Notes: a model not told the origin generated them from the sequence alone. 64,000 nucleotides of DNA from Bacteriovorax sp037444575 (GCA_037444575.1 JBBIME010000006.1:124001-188000); one strand, 5' to 3'; positions 42,096-51,250 are shown, counted from the first letter of the stretch. Numbers and translations: made by a program.

Positions 42096-42122
42096 TAGAG
42101 TGTCTAATTTTTAGACACTCTA
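42096..42122. terminator. Perfect hairpin downstream of the protease gene
   Basis: Arms TAGAGTGTCTAA and TTAGACACTCTA around TTT: twelve perfect pairs, the longest AT-containing stem in the window. No U-tract follows on the plus strand, so it may be a terminator of unusual form or an RNA stabiliser. Confidence 0.5.
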
Positions 42123-42215
42123 AAATCAACATTGAAAACTTTACACTAAGCCCCCATCGGCCCCTTTAGTTAAGCTACAATTCCTATGTCACCAATGCTT
42201 AACAAAGAGGGTTTC

Positions 42216-42614
42216 ATGTTAGAACTAGCTATGATTTTCTGTCTCGCTATTATGGGTATTTACTTTGTTAAATCTACTGATCTTCCAAAAGAGTTAAAAG
42301 ATAGAAGCTCTCAGTTTCAAGCAGAATCGACAAATCTGAACACAAAAAAACCTTTAAAAATAACAATTCCAAATAAAATTGAAAAAGTCTCAGATAAGAA
42401 TCAGGAAGCTAAATTAGCTGAAGTGAGACTACAGAAAAAAGCTGTTGAAATTCAATTGCTGAATAAAGAAATTGATCGATTAACAATGCTTATCACAACT
42501 CTTGAACAAGAGATTAAAGCAAACAATGAGAGAAATGCTGAAATTCAAACAATCATTGATGGCCACTTAGCAAGCCTTCAATCACTACAAGAAAAACTTA
42601 GCTCATTGGCCTAA
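42216..42614 (+). CDS. Membrane-anchored coiled-coil protein
   Basis: A 132-residue protein starting at ATG 42216 (GAGG six bases upstream; an in-frame ATG at 42186 has no site). A single N-terminal membrane helix (residues about 3-18) is followed by a charged region and a long coiled coil (about residues 55-130, heptads of the type LNKEIDRLTMLITTLEQEI). It likely sits in the inner membrane with the coil in the periplasm or cytoplasm. Function unknown. Its stop shares bases with the stop of the convergent YiiX-like gene. Confidence 0.6.
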   Translation: MLELAMIFCLAIMGIYFVKSTDLPKELKDRSSQFQAESTNLNTKKPLKITIPNKIEKVSDKNQEAKLAEVRLQKKAVEIQLLNKEIDRLTMLITTLEQEIKANNERNAEIQTIIDGHLASLQSLQEKLSSLA

Positions 42615-44161
42615 TTGCTCATTGCCTTCTTCGCTAGACCTGCAAATTGCTTGAGTTCGCCCTCAACAAGAGGGCGAAGAGCATTTCTCATCGACTCTAA
42701 ATCTAAAACTTTTCCATCTTTTAAAAGAATCTGTTCCTGCTTAGTAAGTTGTTCAACAACATAAGGAGAAAGTCTTCTATCAATAAATGCAAAGAAAAGA
42801 AGTTGCTTATAGTTTATGTTTTTAGGAATCGAATCAACTGTAGACCCTGCGTCTGCTGGAATTTGAATCCCCAATGAAGCAAAGAGAGCTAGCTTAGCTT
42901 TAATTGTAGCTGGATCAACAATTTGATCTCCAAGTTTTCCAAGCATATTGATCGAAGTAATCATTTCTTGCTGATTCTCATTCATCACTTCCATTAAAAC
43001 ATCAATAAGTGCGATTCTCATTCGGTCTGCTGAAAGTTTACTAGGATTAAACTGCATAGAAACAATTTCATAATTTGGATTTAACTCAACATCTGACGGT
43101 GCTGGGAAATGTGTATTCGCACTCAAAAATTGCGAAAGAACTAAGTTTCTATTGGGATCATCTACACTACTCCAGTAAGGAGTTGCATATGGATTCTGCC
43201 CTCCTGGAATTGATGGGTTTAAAGTGTATGCGTAATACGCAACTTCACTACAGAAAAGTCGCTCAGAATTAGAAGCATCCATTTTAAAATCATACTCAAA
43301 AGAAGCAGTAGTTGTAGGATCCTTACCACCAAGTCGATCAAATATTTTTTTGACGATCATATCAACACTGGTAACGCCTTCTTTAACGATTGCGCGATTT
43401 GTATTTCGATAGATCATCATTTTTGTTTTTGGATCATTTATATAATCTTTTGCTGGATTTCTAAGCTTGACCCCGTCTTCAATAAAGGCCTCAACCATGA
43501 AAGTATTTTTGTTGGTGTCGATATAAGGAGTTGTTGAGTGAGAAAAATTTCCAGGATAGTCTGCCACTCTCGCTAAAAAGCTACTCGAGCCCGCCTCGCC
43601 TTTTGAGATAATAATATCGCCTTGGCATATTTTTGTATTATTAATTGTTGAAGTTCTGTTACCACAAGCACTGACATCATTAGCATAATCAAAACGAATC
43701 AGATTTTTTGTCTTAAATCGAAGACTATCAACATATAGAGTTTCTTCAGCAAGGAGCTCAACCAAAAGCATGGCCTCTTTGGTGTATTTAGGATTAGTGC
43801 CCAAGTTTTTTCTAATTCGTTTGCGGGCAGCAACCAATCCTTCCGCAAGTTGACGGTATGTTCCTTCTGAAGAATATTTATTGTGAAGTTTTAAATTTAA
43901 AATTTGGTTAACAAAGTCACCAACATTGTTAGTGCTTAAAAAGGCGTTATACACAGAATCAGCAACAGACGTTCCAGAATTGATCGATTTTACTTCAGCT
44001 CCAGAAAATAGGCCTTCTGTCCACTGAGCAACAGGATCAAGGCTTAAGCTTTCTAGTCCATGATATTTTATGGGGCCCGTTGAGCTGGGGTTTCGAAAAC
44101 TATTTGTCGAACATGACTCTAATAATAGATTAACCAACAGTAGTGACACTAAATATTTCAC
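42611..44161 (-). CDS. YiiX-like permuted NlpC/P60 peptidase-family lipoprotein
   Basis: A 516-residue protein with a lipoprotein signal (LLLESC, Cys at residue 17). Residues about 175-330 resemble the YiiX-like fold: CQGDIIISKG opens the domain, GNFSHSTTPYID gives the candidate His and ERLFCSEVAYYAY the candidate Cys. N- and C-terminal regions (about 20-170 and 340-516) are unassigned and mainly helical. The domain pair mirrors the secreted protein at 15431-17125, though the flanks differ, so they are related in the catalytic part only. Would act in the periplasm or at the outer membrane. Confidence 0.62.
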   Translation of the reverse strand: MKYLVSLLLVNLLLESCSTNSFRNPSSTGPIKYHGLESLSLDPVAQWTEGLFSGAEVKSINSGTSVADSVYNAFLSTNNVGDFVNQILNLKLHNKYSSEGTYRQLAEGLVAARKRIRKNLGTNPKYTKEAMLLVELLAEETLYVDSLRFKTKNLIRFDYANDVSACGNRTSTINNTKICQGDIIISKGEAGSSSFLARVADYPGNFSHSTTPYIDTNKNTFMVEAFIEDGVKLRNPAKDYINDPKTKMMIYRNTNRAIVKEGVTSVDMIVKKIFDRLGGKDPTTTASFEYDFKMDASNSERLFCSEVAYYAYTLNPSIPGGQNPYATPYWSSVDDPNRNLVLSQFLSANTHFPAPSDVELNPNYEIVSMQFNPSKLSADRMRIALIDVLMEVMNENQQEMITSINMLGKLGDQIVDPATIKAKLALFASLGIQIPADAGSTVDSIPKNINYKQLLFFAFIDRRLSPYVVEQLTKQEQILLKDGKVLDLESMRNALRPLVEGELKQFAGLAKKAMSN

Positions 44162-44231
44162 AAAAGCTCCTGATAAAAAATTATCTTCTTATCGGCACTA
44201 CCTAGAAATACTTTAGTGTCACGCTAGGTTA

Positions 44232-44834
44232 TTAAAATTCAATAACTACAGCTGCGCCTGCTAGTGCAGCCGCTCCAAGCATCATTACTGGAACATGCAG
44301 TTTAGAGATGCCACTTGGGTTTCTTCCCTTCTTATAATCGTTAAGGGCACTTAATCCAAGGATTGGCCCAATAATCATTGCCGGCATGTGAATGTATGCG
44401 AGACGTTTGTGCCAAGTGACTGCGTTGCTGTCTACCATTGTTTCAGATTTAGGGGCACTAATTGAAAAATAAGCCGTTGTGAAATAGCTGACAAGAGTAA
44501 GTCCTGCAGTCGCAACATGTAGATTAAAATCTTTTGAATCTGACGAATCCATTCGTCCACCACGAGCAGCACGGTCATCGTTAACTTTTTTCTTAGCTAA
44601 TATTGCTGTTACAACACTGGCCGCAGCTAAACCCAAAGTAAGTCCTGCTGCATGCTTGTGGATTTTTAATTTATGTTCGCGGACTTCTTCCATCTCTCTA
44701 GTGTATTGGGCTTCAGGAACTCTCAAATCTAGAAGAGTTAATTCTTTTTTAGAAGTTGCAGATTGTAGATCTTGTGAGTAAGTGTTCAACGAGATAAGGG
44801 TGCCGATTAAAAAAATGGAAATAAAACGCTTCAT
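44232..44834 (-). CDS. Membrane protein with four His-containing helices
   Basis: A 200-residue exported or membrane protein: a cleavable or anchoring N-terminal signal (1-20), then four hydrophobic helices at about residues 60-82, 105-127, 145-163 and 175-197. Each begins with a His (KHAAGLTLG, LHVATAGLTL, HMPAMIIGP, LHVPVMMLG), a layout that recalls cytochrome b561-type haem ligation, though no such family signature is certain. Function unknown. It stands alone between the YiiX-like gene and the helicase gene, on the minus strand. Confidence 0.5.
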   Translation of the reverse strand: MKRFISIFLIGTLISLNTYSQDLQSATSKKELTLLDLRVPEAQYTREMEEVREHKLKIHKHAAGLTLGLAAASVVTAILAKKKVNDDRAARGGRMDSSDSKDFNLHVATAGLTLVSYFTTAYFSISAPKSETMVDSNAVTWHKRLAYIHMPAMIIGPILGLSALNDYKKGRNPSGISKLHVPVMMLGAAALAGAAVVIEF

Positions 44835-45018
44835 ACGTCCTCTGTCTTTAAGTGTAAAATGGGTAGATTTTTAAAGATGTAAGTATTAATTTTCATCCAG
44901 AAATTGTCAATTTTCAAATTGTCCTTTAGACACGCTTTTTGTTTAATATCTGGAACCATTTAAATAAAACCTTAATAGAAGTTGCTTGTATCTAGCTAAC
45001 GTTGTAGTTTGTTAGACT

Positions 45019-46284
45019 ATGACATTTGAAGAATTAAAACTCATCGAGCCTATTAAGCTCGCATTAAAAGAAACTGGATATACTACCCCTACTCCAATTC
45101 AAGCACAGGCCATTCCAGCTCTACTGGAAGGCAAAGATCTTTTAGGATGTGCTCAAACTGGTACTGGAAAGACTGCTGCTTTTGCACTCCCTATTTTAAA
45201 CCGCTTGGTTGAATCAAATACAAAGGCCCTACCTAAACACACGAGAGTCCTGGTCTTAGCTCCTACTCGCGAACTCGCTATTCAAGTTCACGAAAGCTTT
45301 ATGACCTACGGAAAAAATTTAAAATTAAAATTTGCAGTTGTTTTTGGTGGAGTCGGACAAGCACCACAAGTAAAAATAATGGCCCCAGGTGTGGATGTTT
45401 TGATCGCAACACCTGGACGTTTATTGGATCTTATTAATCAAGGTTATATCAGACTGGAACGGCTTGAAGTTTTTGTCTTAGATGAAGCAGATCGCATGCT
45501 CGACATGGGATTCATTCACGACATAAAAAAAGTTTTAAAACTTCTTCCACCAAAAAGACACAATCTCTTTTTCTCGGCAACGATGCCACCGGAGATTGAA
45601 AAACTGGCCCACTCAATTCTAGTTAATCCAATTAAAGTTGAAGTCACTCCTGTATCAAGTACTGCTGAACTTATCTCTCAATCGGTAATGTTTGTTGATC
45701 GAGAAAATAAAAGACCTCTTCTAAAACACATTCTTCAAGATAAAAACTTAAAACGCGTCATTGTTTTTTCTCGCACAAAACATGGTGCAAATAAAATTGT
45801 CGAATATCTTGGAAAAAGTGGAATTGCGTCTGAGGCCATTCACGGAAACAAATCACAAACAGCAAGACAAAATGCTTTAGAAAATTTTCGATCCGGAAAG
45901 ACAAGAGTTTTAATTGCCACAGATATCGCAGCTAGAGGAATTGATATTGATGAGATCTCTCATGTAATTAATTATGATCTTCCCAACGTAAGTGAGGATT
46001 ATGTTCACCGTATAGGAAGAACAGCAAGAGCTGGTGCCAGTGGCGTAGCCATTTCTTTTTGTGATTCCGAAGAAAAAGCTTTCCTTAAAGATATTGAGAA
46101 GCTCATTGGCAAAACGATTCCTCTCGTTGAAGAACAACCTTTCCACTCAATGGTAGTGGTTGAAAGCAAGTTACTTTCAAAGGGAAAAGCTAAAACATTG
46201 ATCGATGGTAGAAATAAGCGTCCTAACAGCAGAGGAAGACATCACAGAGGCAATGGCGAAAGCAGAGCTCCTCGTAACAAATAA
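45019..46284 (+). CDS. DEAD-box RNA helicase, RhlE-like
   Basis: A 421-residue ATP-dependent RNA helicase. Motifs in order: Q-motif TPTPIQAQAIP, motif I AQTGTGKTAAF, Ia PTRELAIQ, II VLDEADRML, III FSATMP, V ATDIAARGIDI and VI HRIGRTARAG. A basic, Arg-rich tail (about residues 395-421) favours RNA binding, as in RhlE. The long 5' untranslated stretch (about 180 bases) could hold cold-response elements, which I cannot confirm. Likely acts in RNA remodelling or ribosome assembly. Confidence 0.92.
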   Translation: MTFEELKLIEPIKLALKETGYTTPTPIQAQAIPALLEGKDLLGCAQTGTGKTAAFALPILNRLVESNTKALPKHTRVLVLAPTRELAIQVHESFMTYGKNLKLKFAVVFGGVGQAPQVKIMAPGVDVLIATPGRLLDLINQGYIRLERLEVFVLDEADRMLDMGFIHDIKKVLKLLPPKRHNLFFSATMPPEIEKLAHSILVNPIKVEVTPVSSTAELISQSVMFVDRENKRPLLKHILQDKNLKRVIVFSRTKHGANKIVEYLGKSGIASEAIHGNKSQTARQNALENFRSGKTRVLIATDIAARGIDIDEISHVINYDLPNVSEDYVHRIGRTARAGASGVAISFCDSEEKAFLKDIEKLIGKTIPLVEEQPFHSMVVVESKLLSKGKAKTLIDGRNKRPNSRGRHHRGNGESRAPRNK

Positions 46285-46385
46285 GTGTCTAAACTTTTGA
46301 CAGGGCCTGAAATATATTCAAAATCCACCTAATTCATCAATCCGACGTATAAGATAATTGATAAGATTACTTTACTGAGGTTCTA

Positions 46386-47345
46386 ATGAAAGTTTCACAA
46401 CTTCTCTTCCTCACCATTGCCTCAACAATGTGCTTGTCACTCTCACTGAGTGCTTCTACGAATTCAAATATTGATACAGATACGACTCTTGATGATTATA
46501 TTGTAAGTCCACTTGGTCCATTTTTATCGAGAGATCAATACAATGACTTTCGAGAAGAAAGTTTAGTTCGAAATAAGCGCTCTGAAATCCTCGAAGGAAA
46601 AGTAATCACCATTAACACTAAAGACAAAGAAGGATGTAAGGCCATTCAAGCTGAAATGAATTTGGGGCAGGACATTTGTAAATATGACCCCAAATCACCT
46701 CTTGTCTCAGTTATTGTGATGAGACCAGCTGAAGATAGAGATTATTTTAATAGGAAAATAAATTTTTCAAATCTGTCAGAAAAAGAAAAGGTTGGATTAA
46801 GTTCATTACTTGATTTTGGAATTATGGGTGTTGGGACTATGGGGATAATCTATGCAATGCCAGAGAGTATTTCAAAATGGGATAAATCAAAAGGATTTTC
46901 AGATTTAGCATCTCAATATACAAACAGAGTAAAAGCAGGACCAGTTTGGGATCATGATAACTGGGCAGTCAATTATATTGGCCATCCAATAGCAGGAGCT
47001 ATGTACTACACAGTAGTTCGCCACCAAGGCTATACTCCTCTAGAATCAGCGGCCTTTACTTTCTGCATGTCGACTTTCTTCTGGGAATATGGACTCGAGG
47101 CCTTAGCTGAAGTCCCTTCAATTCAAGATTTAATTATAACACCATTGGTAGGTTCAATAATTGGAGAAGTCTTTTATTCATGGGGAAATGCAATTGAGAA
47201 TAATGGAGGAACTCTCCTTGGATCTAAGTTTCTTGGAAAGACAGCAACAATCCTTATGAACCCTGCAGCTTCTGTTGCCAATCAAGTTAATAAACTGGCC
47301 AAGTATAACTTTATTCAGGAACCTGAATTCTCTATTACAAAATAG
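46386..47345 (+). CDS. Secreted DUF3943-like protein, possible frameshift at the 3' end
   Basis: A 319-residue exported protein (signal peptide ending SLSAST). Residues about 180-280 resemble DUF3943: AVNYIGHPIAGAMYYTVVRHQGYT, then STFFWEYGLEALAEVPS and TPLVGSIIGE, a pattern known in outer-membrane-associated proteins of unknown role. Right after the TAG stop at 47343, the +1 frame continues for 30 codons and ends HYLGIQLRFKF, which looks like the last strand of an outer-membrane barrel. A one-base insertion in the AAAA run at 47339-47342 would explain the break; it is either a sequencing error, a true frameshift or chance. Confidence 0.7.
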   Translation: MKVSQLLFLTIASTMCLSLSLSASTNSNIDTDTTLDDYIVSPLGPFLSRDQYNDFREESLVRNKRSEILEGKVITINTKDKEGCKAIQAEMNLGQDICKYDPKSPLVSVIVMRPAEDRDYFNRKINFSNLSEKEKVGLSSLLDFGIMGVGTMGIIYAMPESISKWDKSKGFSDLASQYTNRVKAGPVWDHDNWAVNYIGHPIAGAMYYTVVRHQGYTPLESAAFTFCMSTFFWEYGLEALAEVPSIQDLIITPLVGSIIGEVFYSWGNAIENNGGTLLGSKFLGKTATILMNPAASVANQVNKLAKYNFIQEPEFSITK

Positions 47346-47429
47346 ATCGCCAATGTTAAATCTCTCGCCAACTCCAGAAATGGATAATATGGATAAGCAC
47401 TATCTTGGAATTCAACTTCGATTTAAATT

Positions 47430-47852
47430 CTAATACACTTTCTTTAATTGGTTACAGTTAACGACTTCCTTCATTCCTGTTTTCCAATTGTCTTCCATTA
47501 CCGATAGACTTTCTGGTCCTTCGTAATTATCAGTATGAAGCATTTTAATTTGAAGTGCATAAGCTCCAGTCTCAGTTGCAACGACTCCTTCAAACAAGTC
47601 GTGATTGAAAGAAATTCTTCCGTCTACTGGATTAATTGAATAAGGGTGGCGAACTGAATAAGTTGTACTGCCTATAGTGACGGCGATTCTTTCATTGAGA
47701 GGATTAGGTAAATTATTTTCAAAGGTTTGGGCCCCCACTTCCATAAAGCAATTGGCCTTTTCTGAAATAACTCCTTTCCAAGTTCCTTGAGCGATATGAG
47801 CAAAAGTTGAAAAAGATAAAGAAAAGAGCACAATCGAGATTAAAGTTTTCAT
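47430..47852 (-). CDS. Small secreted protein of unknown function
   Basis: A 140-residue exported protein (signal peptide 1-18, ending FAH before IAQGT). The mature part is beta-rich with three Cys (ANCFME and the C-terminal VVNCNQ). GTWKGVI at its start suggests a lipocalin-like or similar beta barrel entry, but no family is assigned. It stands alone on the minus strand, convergent with the DUF3943-like gene. Confidence 0.55.
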   Translation of the reverse strand: MKTLISIVLFSLSFSTFAHIAQGTWKGVISEKANCFMEVGAQTFENNLPNPLNERIAVTIGSTTYSVRHPYSINPVDGRISFNHDLFEGVVATETGAYALQIKMLHTDNYEGPESLSVMEDNWKTGMKEVVNCNQLKKVY

Positions 47853-47906
47853 AAATAATTCCTTTGAAACTTTGATATAGACTATTGGTAAAAGTAGATC
47901 ATTTTT

Positions 47907-48818
47907 TCAATGCGAAGACCAGTTCTTTCCTTGATAACTATTTTCACGCTCTAAAATCTGCATAAATTCTGCCATGAGATCATTCATGCGCTCTGGCCAA
48001 TGAGGTGAAAGCATTATGTCTCTGGGGGCCTGGCCAAAAAGTCTTTGAATAACAAACGTCGGAGGAAGAAGTTCTATAACCTCTTTCATAATTTCCATGT
48101 ATTCATTTTTTGAAAGTGTTGGAAAAGGATTCTTTAAATACTCTCGCCCTAAAACGGTGTTTTTGACGATATGAAGTTGATGAAATTTGATAAAAGTGAG
48201 AGGCACATCGGTTAATAGCGAAGCGCTTTTTATCATGTCACTTTTTTGCTCCCATGGAAAACCCAAAATTAAATGCGTTCCCATCTTCACCTTTGAGCCA
48301 ACTGTCATATCAACGGCATTATATAAATCAGAAACAGTATGTCCCCTATTAATCTTTTTTAAGGTTTCATCACTCATCGATTCCACACCGTACTCAATAG
48401 TCACATCATGAGTGGAGCAAAGTGAATTGAGGTAAGTTATTAATTCAGAAGTCACACAATCAGGTCGCGTTCCAATAACGATCCCCATGACATTCGGGTG
48501 ATTAATTGCATCCTCGTAAATTTTCTTTAATTGATCTAATGGCGCGTATGTATTTGTGTAACTTTGAAAGTACACTAAAAACTTTTGAAGATTCTTGTTT
48601 TTCTTCTGGTAATAAGAAATACCTAAGTCAACTTGTTCACTTAAAGGAAGAAGTTTTTTTCCCATAAAAAAAGAATCATTATTGCAAAATGTGCATCCAC
48701 CAAATCCTTTTTTCCCATCGCGATTTGGGCAGGTCATTCCAATATCAACAGAAATTTTTTGGACCTTTTGTCCAAATTCTTTTTTTAAATAATTTGAATA
48801 GAGATTGAGGCGATCCAT
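47907..48818 (-). CDS. Radical SAM protein, YhcC family (TIGR01212-like)
   Basis: A 303-residue radical-SAM enzyme of the YhcC group. The cluster motif TCPNRDGKKGFGGCTFCNN near residue 27 (Cys-x12-15-Cys-x2-Cys with the group's CPNRDG signature) and the family-typical LPLSEQVDLGISYYQKK and QSYTNTYAPLDQLKK segments are visible. The reaction is not established for this subgroup. It stands alone, 54 bases from the secreted-protein gene that follows it on the same strand. Confidence 0.88.
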   Translation of the reverse strand: MDRLNLYSNYLKKEFGQKVQKISVDIGMTCPNRDGKKGFGGCTFCNNDSFFMGKKLLPLSEQVDLGISYYQKKNKNLQKFLVYFQSYTNTYAPLDQLKKIYEDAINHPNVMGIVIGTRPDCVTSELITYLNSLCSTHDVTIEYGVESMSDETLKKINRGHTVSDLYNAVDMTVGSKVKMGTHLILGFPWEQKSDMIKSASLLTDVPLTFIKFHQLHIVKNTVLGREYLKNPFPTLSKNEYMEIMKEVIELLPPTFVIQRLFGQAPRDIMLSPHWPERMNDLMAEFMQILERENSYQGKNWSSH

Positions 48819-48927
48819 TTACACACTCTACTCTATATCATGCAAAATTTTCCATGATATCCGTCATGTTTAATTTTTTGGAAACGAGAGATACTTTGCA
48901 AAATGACCACACTCCAGGAAGTATTGA

Positions 48928-49278
48928 ATGAATAAACCACTTAACCGAAGATCCTTTTTTCAAATGGTACTAACAAGCGCCGTAGCAATCCCTTTTTTTG
49001 CAAGAACAGCTAAGCTTTTTGCCGCTGATTCATGCCCAACGACACCACCTGCTGGGAAGAGCGCGGCTCTTCCAAACGAAGGAATGGGAAAAACCCTTGA
49101 ATATGTAAGTGATGCCACAACTTCAAAAAATGCCAAATACAAGGCAGGGCAAACTTGCACAAATTGCAAATTCTATAACGCTCCAAAGGCCGAAGGTGGA
49201 TTTGCTCCATGTACAATGTTAGGTATGAAGTATGTTGCGAGTTGCGGCTGGTGCAAAAGTTATGTTGTGAAAGTTTAG
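48928..49278 (+). CDS. High-potential iron-sulfur protein with Tat signal peptide
   Basis: A 116-residue periplasmic electron carrier of the HiPIP type. The N-terminus has the twin-arginine motif NRRSFFQM followed by a hydrophobic stretch and AADS, so it is exported folded by the Tat system (tatC is at 12290). The [4Fe-4S] ligand pattern is CTNCKFY, then APCTML and a final GWCKSY, the usual Cys-x2-Cys...Cys...GWC of HiPIPs. An extra Cys stands just before GWC. HiPIPs shuttle electrons between quinol oxidising complexes and terminal oxidases. AGGAAG lies six bases before the ATG. Confidence 0.88.
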   Translation: MNKPLNRRSFFQMVLTSAVAIPFFARTAKLFAADSCPTTPPAGKSAALPNEGMGKTLEYVSDATTSKNAKYKAGQTCTNCKFYNAPKAEGGFAPCTMLGMKYVASCGWCKSYVVKV

Positions 49279-49327
49279 TAGCAATTGCCACACTTGGTGA
49301 TTGGGATTTATTTGCAGCAATTATCTT

Positions 49328-50206
49328 TTAAAATAAGATTTTGATGACAGTTAATCCTGGTTTTAGATTTTCCGCAATGATCTTGGCGTTAGGGCACCCT
49401 ACCTTTGCCATAATCTCCAACTGTTTGGCAGAGTACATTCTTCTTCCTGAAATAAGCGAATCATGAAAGAAAGCTGAATTGAAACTAAGAACGCTTTTTC
49501 CTGCTCCTGAAAGCATCATAAAACAAAGATTACCGATTCCTCGGTATCCATCAATTCCAACAAAAGCGGATGTTGCAATATTTTGAGTGCCGGACATAAT
49601 AACGGCCAACTGATCCGGTTTAAAGTGGTGCATGCTATGAAGGGTGAAAACAATATCGTATGATTTGCCCTCTAATTGATGTAACTGAAAAGCATCTATG
49701 ACTTTAAAATTAATTTCATAATCCTTTTTTCTTGCTTCGCCATTAGCGGCTTCGACGTATTCTGGGACAATATCTGAACCTGTCAATTCAACAAAGAGTG
49801 AAGATTTCTGAAATTCTTCATACATGGCCATCGTTAGTTTTCCAATGCCACTTCCAAGCTCTAGCACTCTCGCTGGACGGTTCTCATTTCTGTTTATGAC
49901 CTCAACGAGTGGCCTTAATATTTCGATGCTTCGAGTGTAGGTATTGCAAATAGTATTTTTTAAATGCAACCCTTGGATAATTTCTTTTTTTACTTCAACA
50001 TTAAATTCAGGATCATCAATATGCTCTCTCTCATCAGTCCAAATCATTTGATCAAGGTAATAAAGAGGATTTTTTTGCGCTTTTAACTTTCGTTTCTTAT
50101 CAATTTCAAGGAAAAGATCTTTAGAGGCCCTATGAATATGATTACCTTTATTGGATTGATTAAAATCCGATAAACACTGCTCATAGAATTTATTAAATTG
50201 AAGCAT
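49328..50206 (-). CDS. SAM-dependent methyltransferase
   Basis: A 292-residue class I methyltransferase. VLELGSGIGKLTMAMYEEF near residue 105 is motif I, LTGSDIVPEYVEAA near residue 135 holds the acidic ribose-binding residue, and FTLHSMHHF near residue 178 is the post-II/IV region. N- and C-terminal extensions of about 95 and 80 residues make it longer than a minimal fold. The substrate is unknown. It stands alone on the minus strand and is divergent from uppP. Confidence 0.8.
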   Translation of the reverse strand: MLQFNKFYEQCLSDFNQSNKGNHIHRASKDLFLEIDKKRKLKAQKNPLYYLDQMIWTDEREHIDDPEFNVEVKKEIIQGLHLKNTICNTYTRSIEILRPLVEVINRNENRPARVLELGSGIGKLTMAMYEEFQKSSLFVELTGSDIVPEYVEAANGEARKKDYEINFKVIDAFQLHQLEGKSYDIVFTLHSMHHFKPDQLAVIMSGTQNIATSAFVGIDGYRGIGNLCFMMLSGAGKSVLSFNSAFFHDSLISGRRMYSAKQLEIMAKVGCPNAKIIAENLKPGLTVIKILF

Positions 50207-50374
50207 ATTCCATCTCCCAAAAGAAGAGATATTACTCTAAATTAATAGACGGTGTGTAATAGATATTTTCCATAGGAGACATAATTCAAAAATTCGACTC
50301 ATCTATTGTTAAATGGAATACATTAGATATAATCAAAGTGAATAATCTTAAAAACCTTTGAGTGAGAGAAGTCC

Positions 50375-51223
50375 ATGAGCATTTTTCAAATTATTATATT
50401 AGCGGCCATCCAAGGTCTAGCAGAACTTTTACCTGTATCTAGTTCGGCCCATGTTATTCTTGCTCAAAAAATAATGGGAATTGATCCAAGTTTACCAAGT
50501 ATGACTTTTTTGCTCGTTATGCTTCATACTGGGACAATGTTTGCTGTTATTGTATTTTTCTGGTCTCGTTGGAAAAAATTAGTTCTGAATATGGCAACGT
50601 CTCGTCAGTTCTTAAAATCAATTATTATCGCAACGGGAGTTACAGGCGTTCTAGGACTTGGTTTAAAATATATAATCGAAAAAGTCATTCTTGAAGGTAT
50701 GCTTCACCATTCAAAAGGTGAAGTTGAACACCTTTTTAAAGTTCTTCCCCTGGTTGCATCTGCTCTCTTTGTTGTTGGTCTTTATATCATTTATGTAGGA
50801 CTTAAAAAATACCATGCAACCAAGGACAGCATCTCATCAAAAGATGCTTTCTACATCGGACTGACTCAAGGATTAAGTTTGCCATTTCGAGGGCTCTCAA
50901 GATCTGGATCAACTATTTCGACAAGTCTTCTTTTGGGTATTACAAGAGAGATGGCCGAAGAATTCAGCTTTGCTCTAGCTGTTGTTCTCACACCAGCTGT
51001 TATTGCGTTGCAACTTAAAAGATTAATTAGCGCACAATCAACCGTACAACTGGATTATGTTTCACTGCTTACTCCAGGATTTATTGGAATGTTTTTTAGT
51101 TTTATCTTTGGCCTTTTGGCACTTAAATGGCTTGCGTCTTGGTTGGAAAAAGGAAGATGGCATTACTTCGGCTACTACTGTGTATTCTTATCTATTGTGG
51201 CCTTCGTATCTAGCTTTATTTAA
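50375..51223 (+). CDS. uppP: Undecaprenyl-diphosphatase
   Basis: A 282-residue integral membrane enzyme that dephosphorylates undecaprenyl diphosphate to recycle the cell-wall lipid carrier (BacA family). The first conserved motif, IQGLAELLPVSSSAHV, and the second, FRGLSRSGSTIS (usually PGxSRSGxT), are visible, with about eight membrane helices. The Pro of motif two is Arg here, a mild departure. It begins a two-gene unit with the ThiL-like gene, with a gap of 27 bases. Confidence 0.9.
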   Translation: MSIFQIIILAAIQGLAELLPVSSSAHVILAQKIMGIDPSLPSMTFLLVMLHTGTMFAVIVFFWSRWKKLVLNMATSRQFLKSIIIATGVTGVLGLGLKYIIEKVILEGMLHHSKGEVEHLFKVLPLVASALFVVGLYIIYVGLKKYHATKDSISSKDAFYIGLTQGLSLPFRGLSRSGSTISTSLLLGITREMAEEFSFALAVVLTPAVIALQLKRLISAQSTVQLDYVSLLTPGFIGMFFSFIFGLLALKWLASWLEKGRWHYFGYYCVFLSIVAFVSSFI

Positions 51224-51250
51224 TTTGCTCCAACATGAGAGTGAACTTTG

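Noticed and set aside
46386..47345. DUF3943-like gene as a proven pseudogene
   Set aside because: The long frame is intact with a good signal peptide; the 3' extension in another frame is suggestive but not proof.
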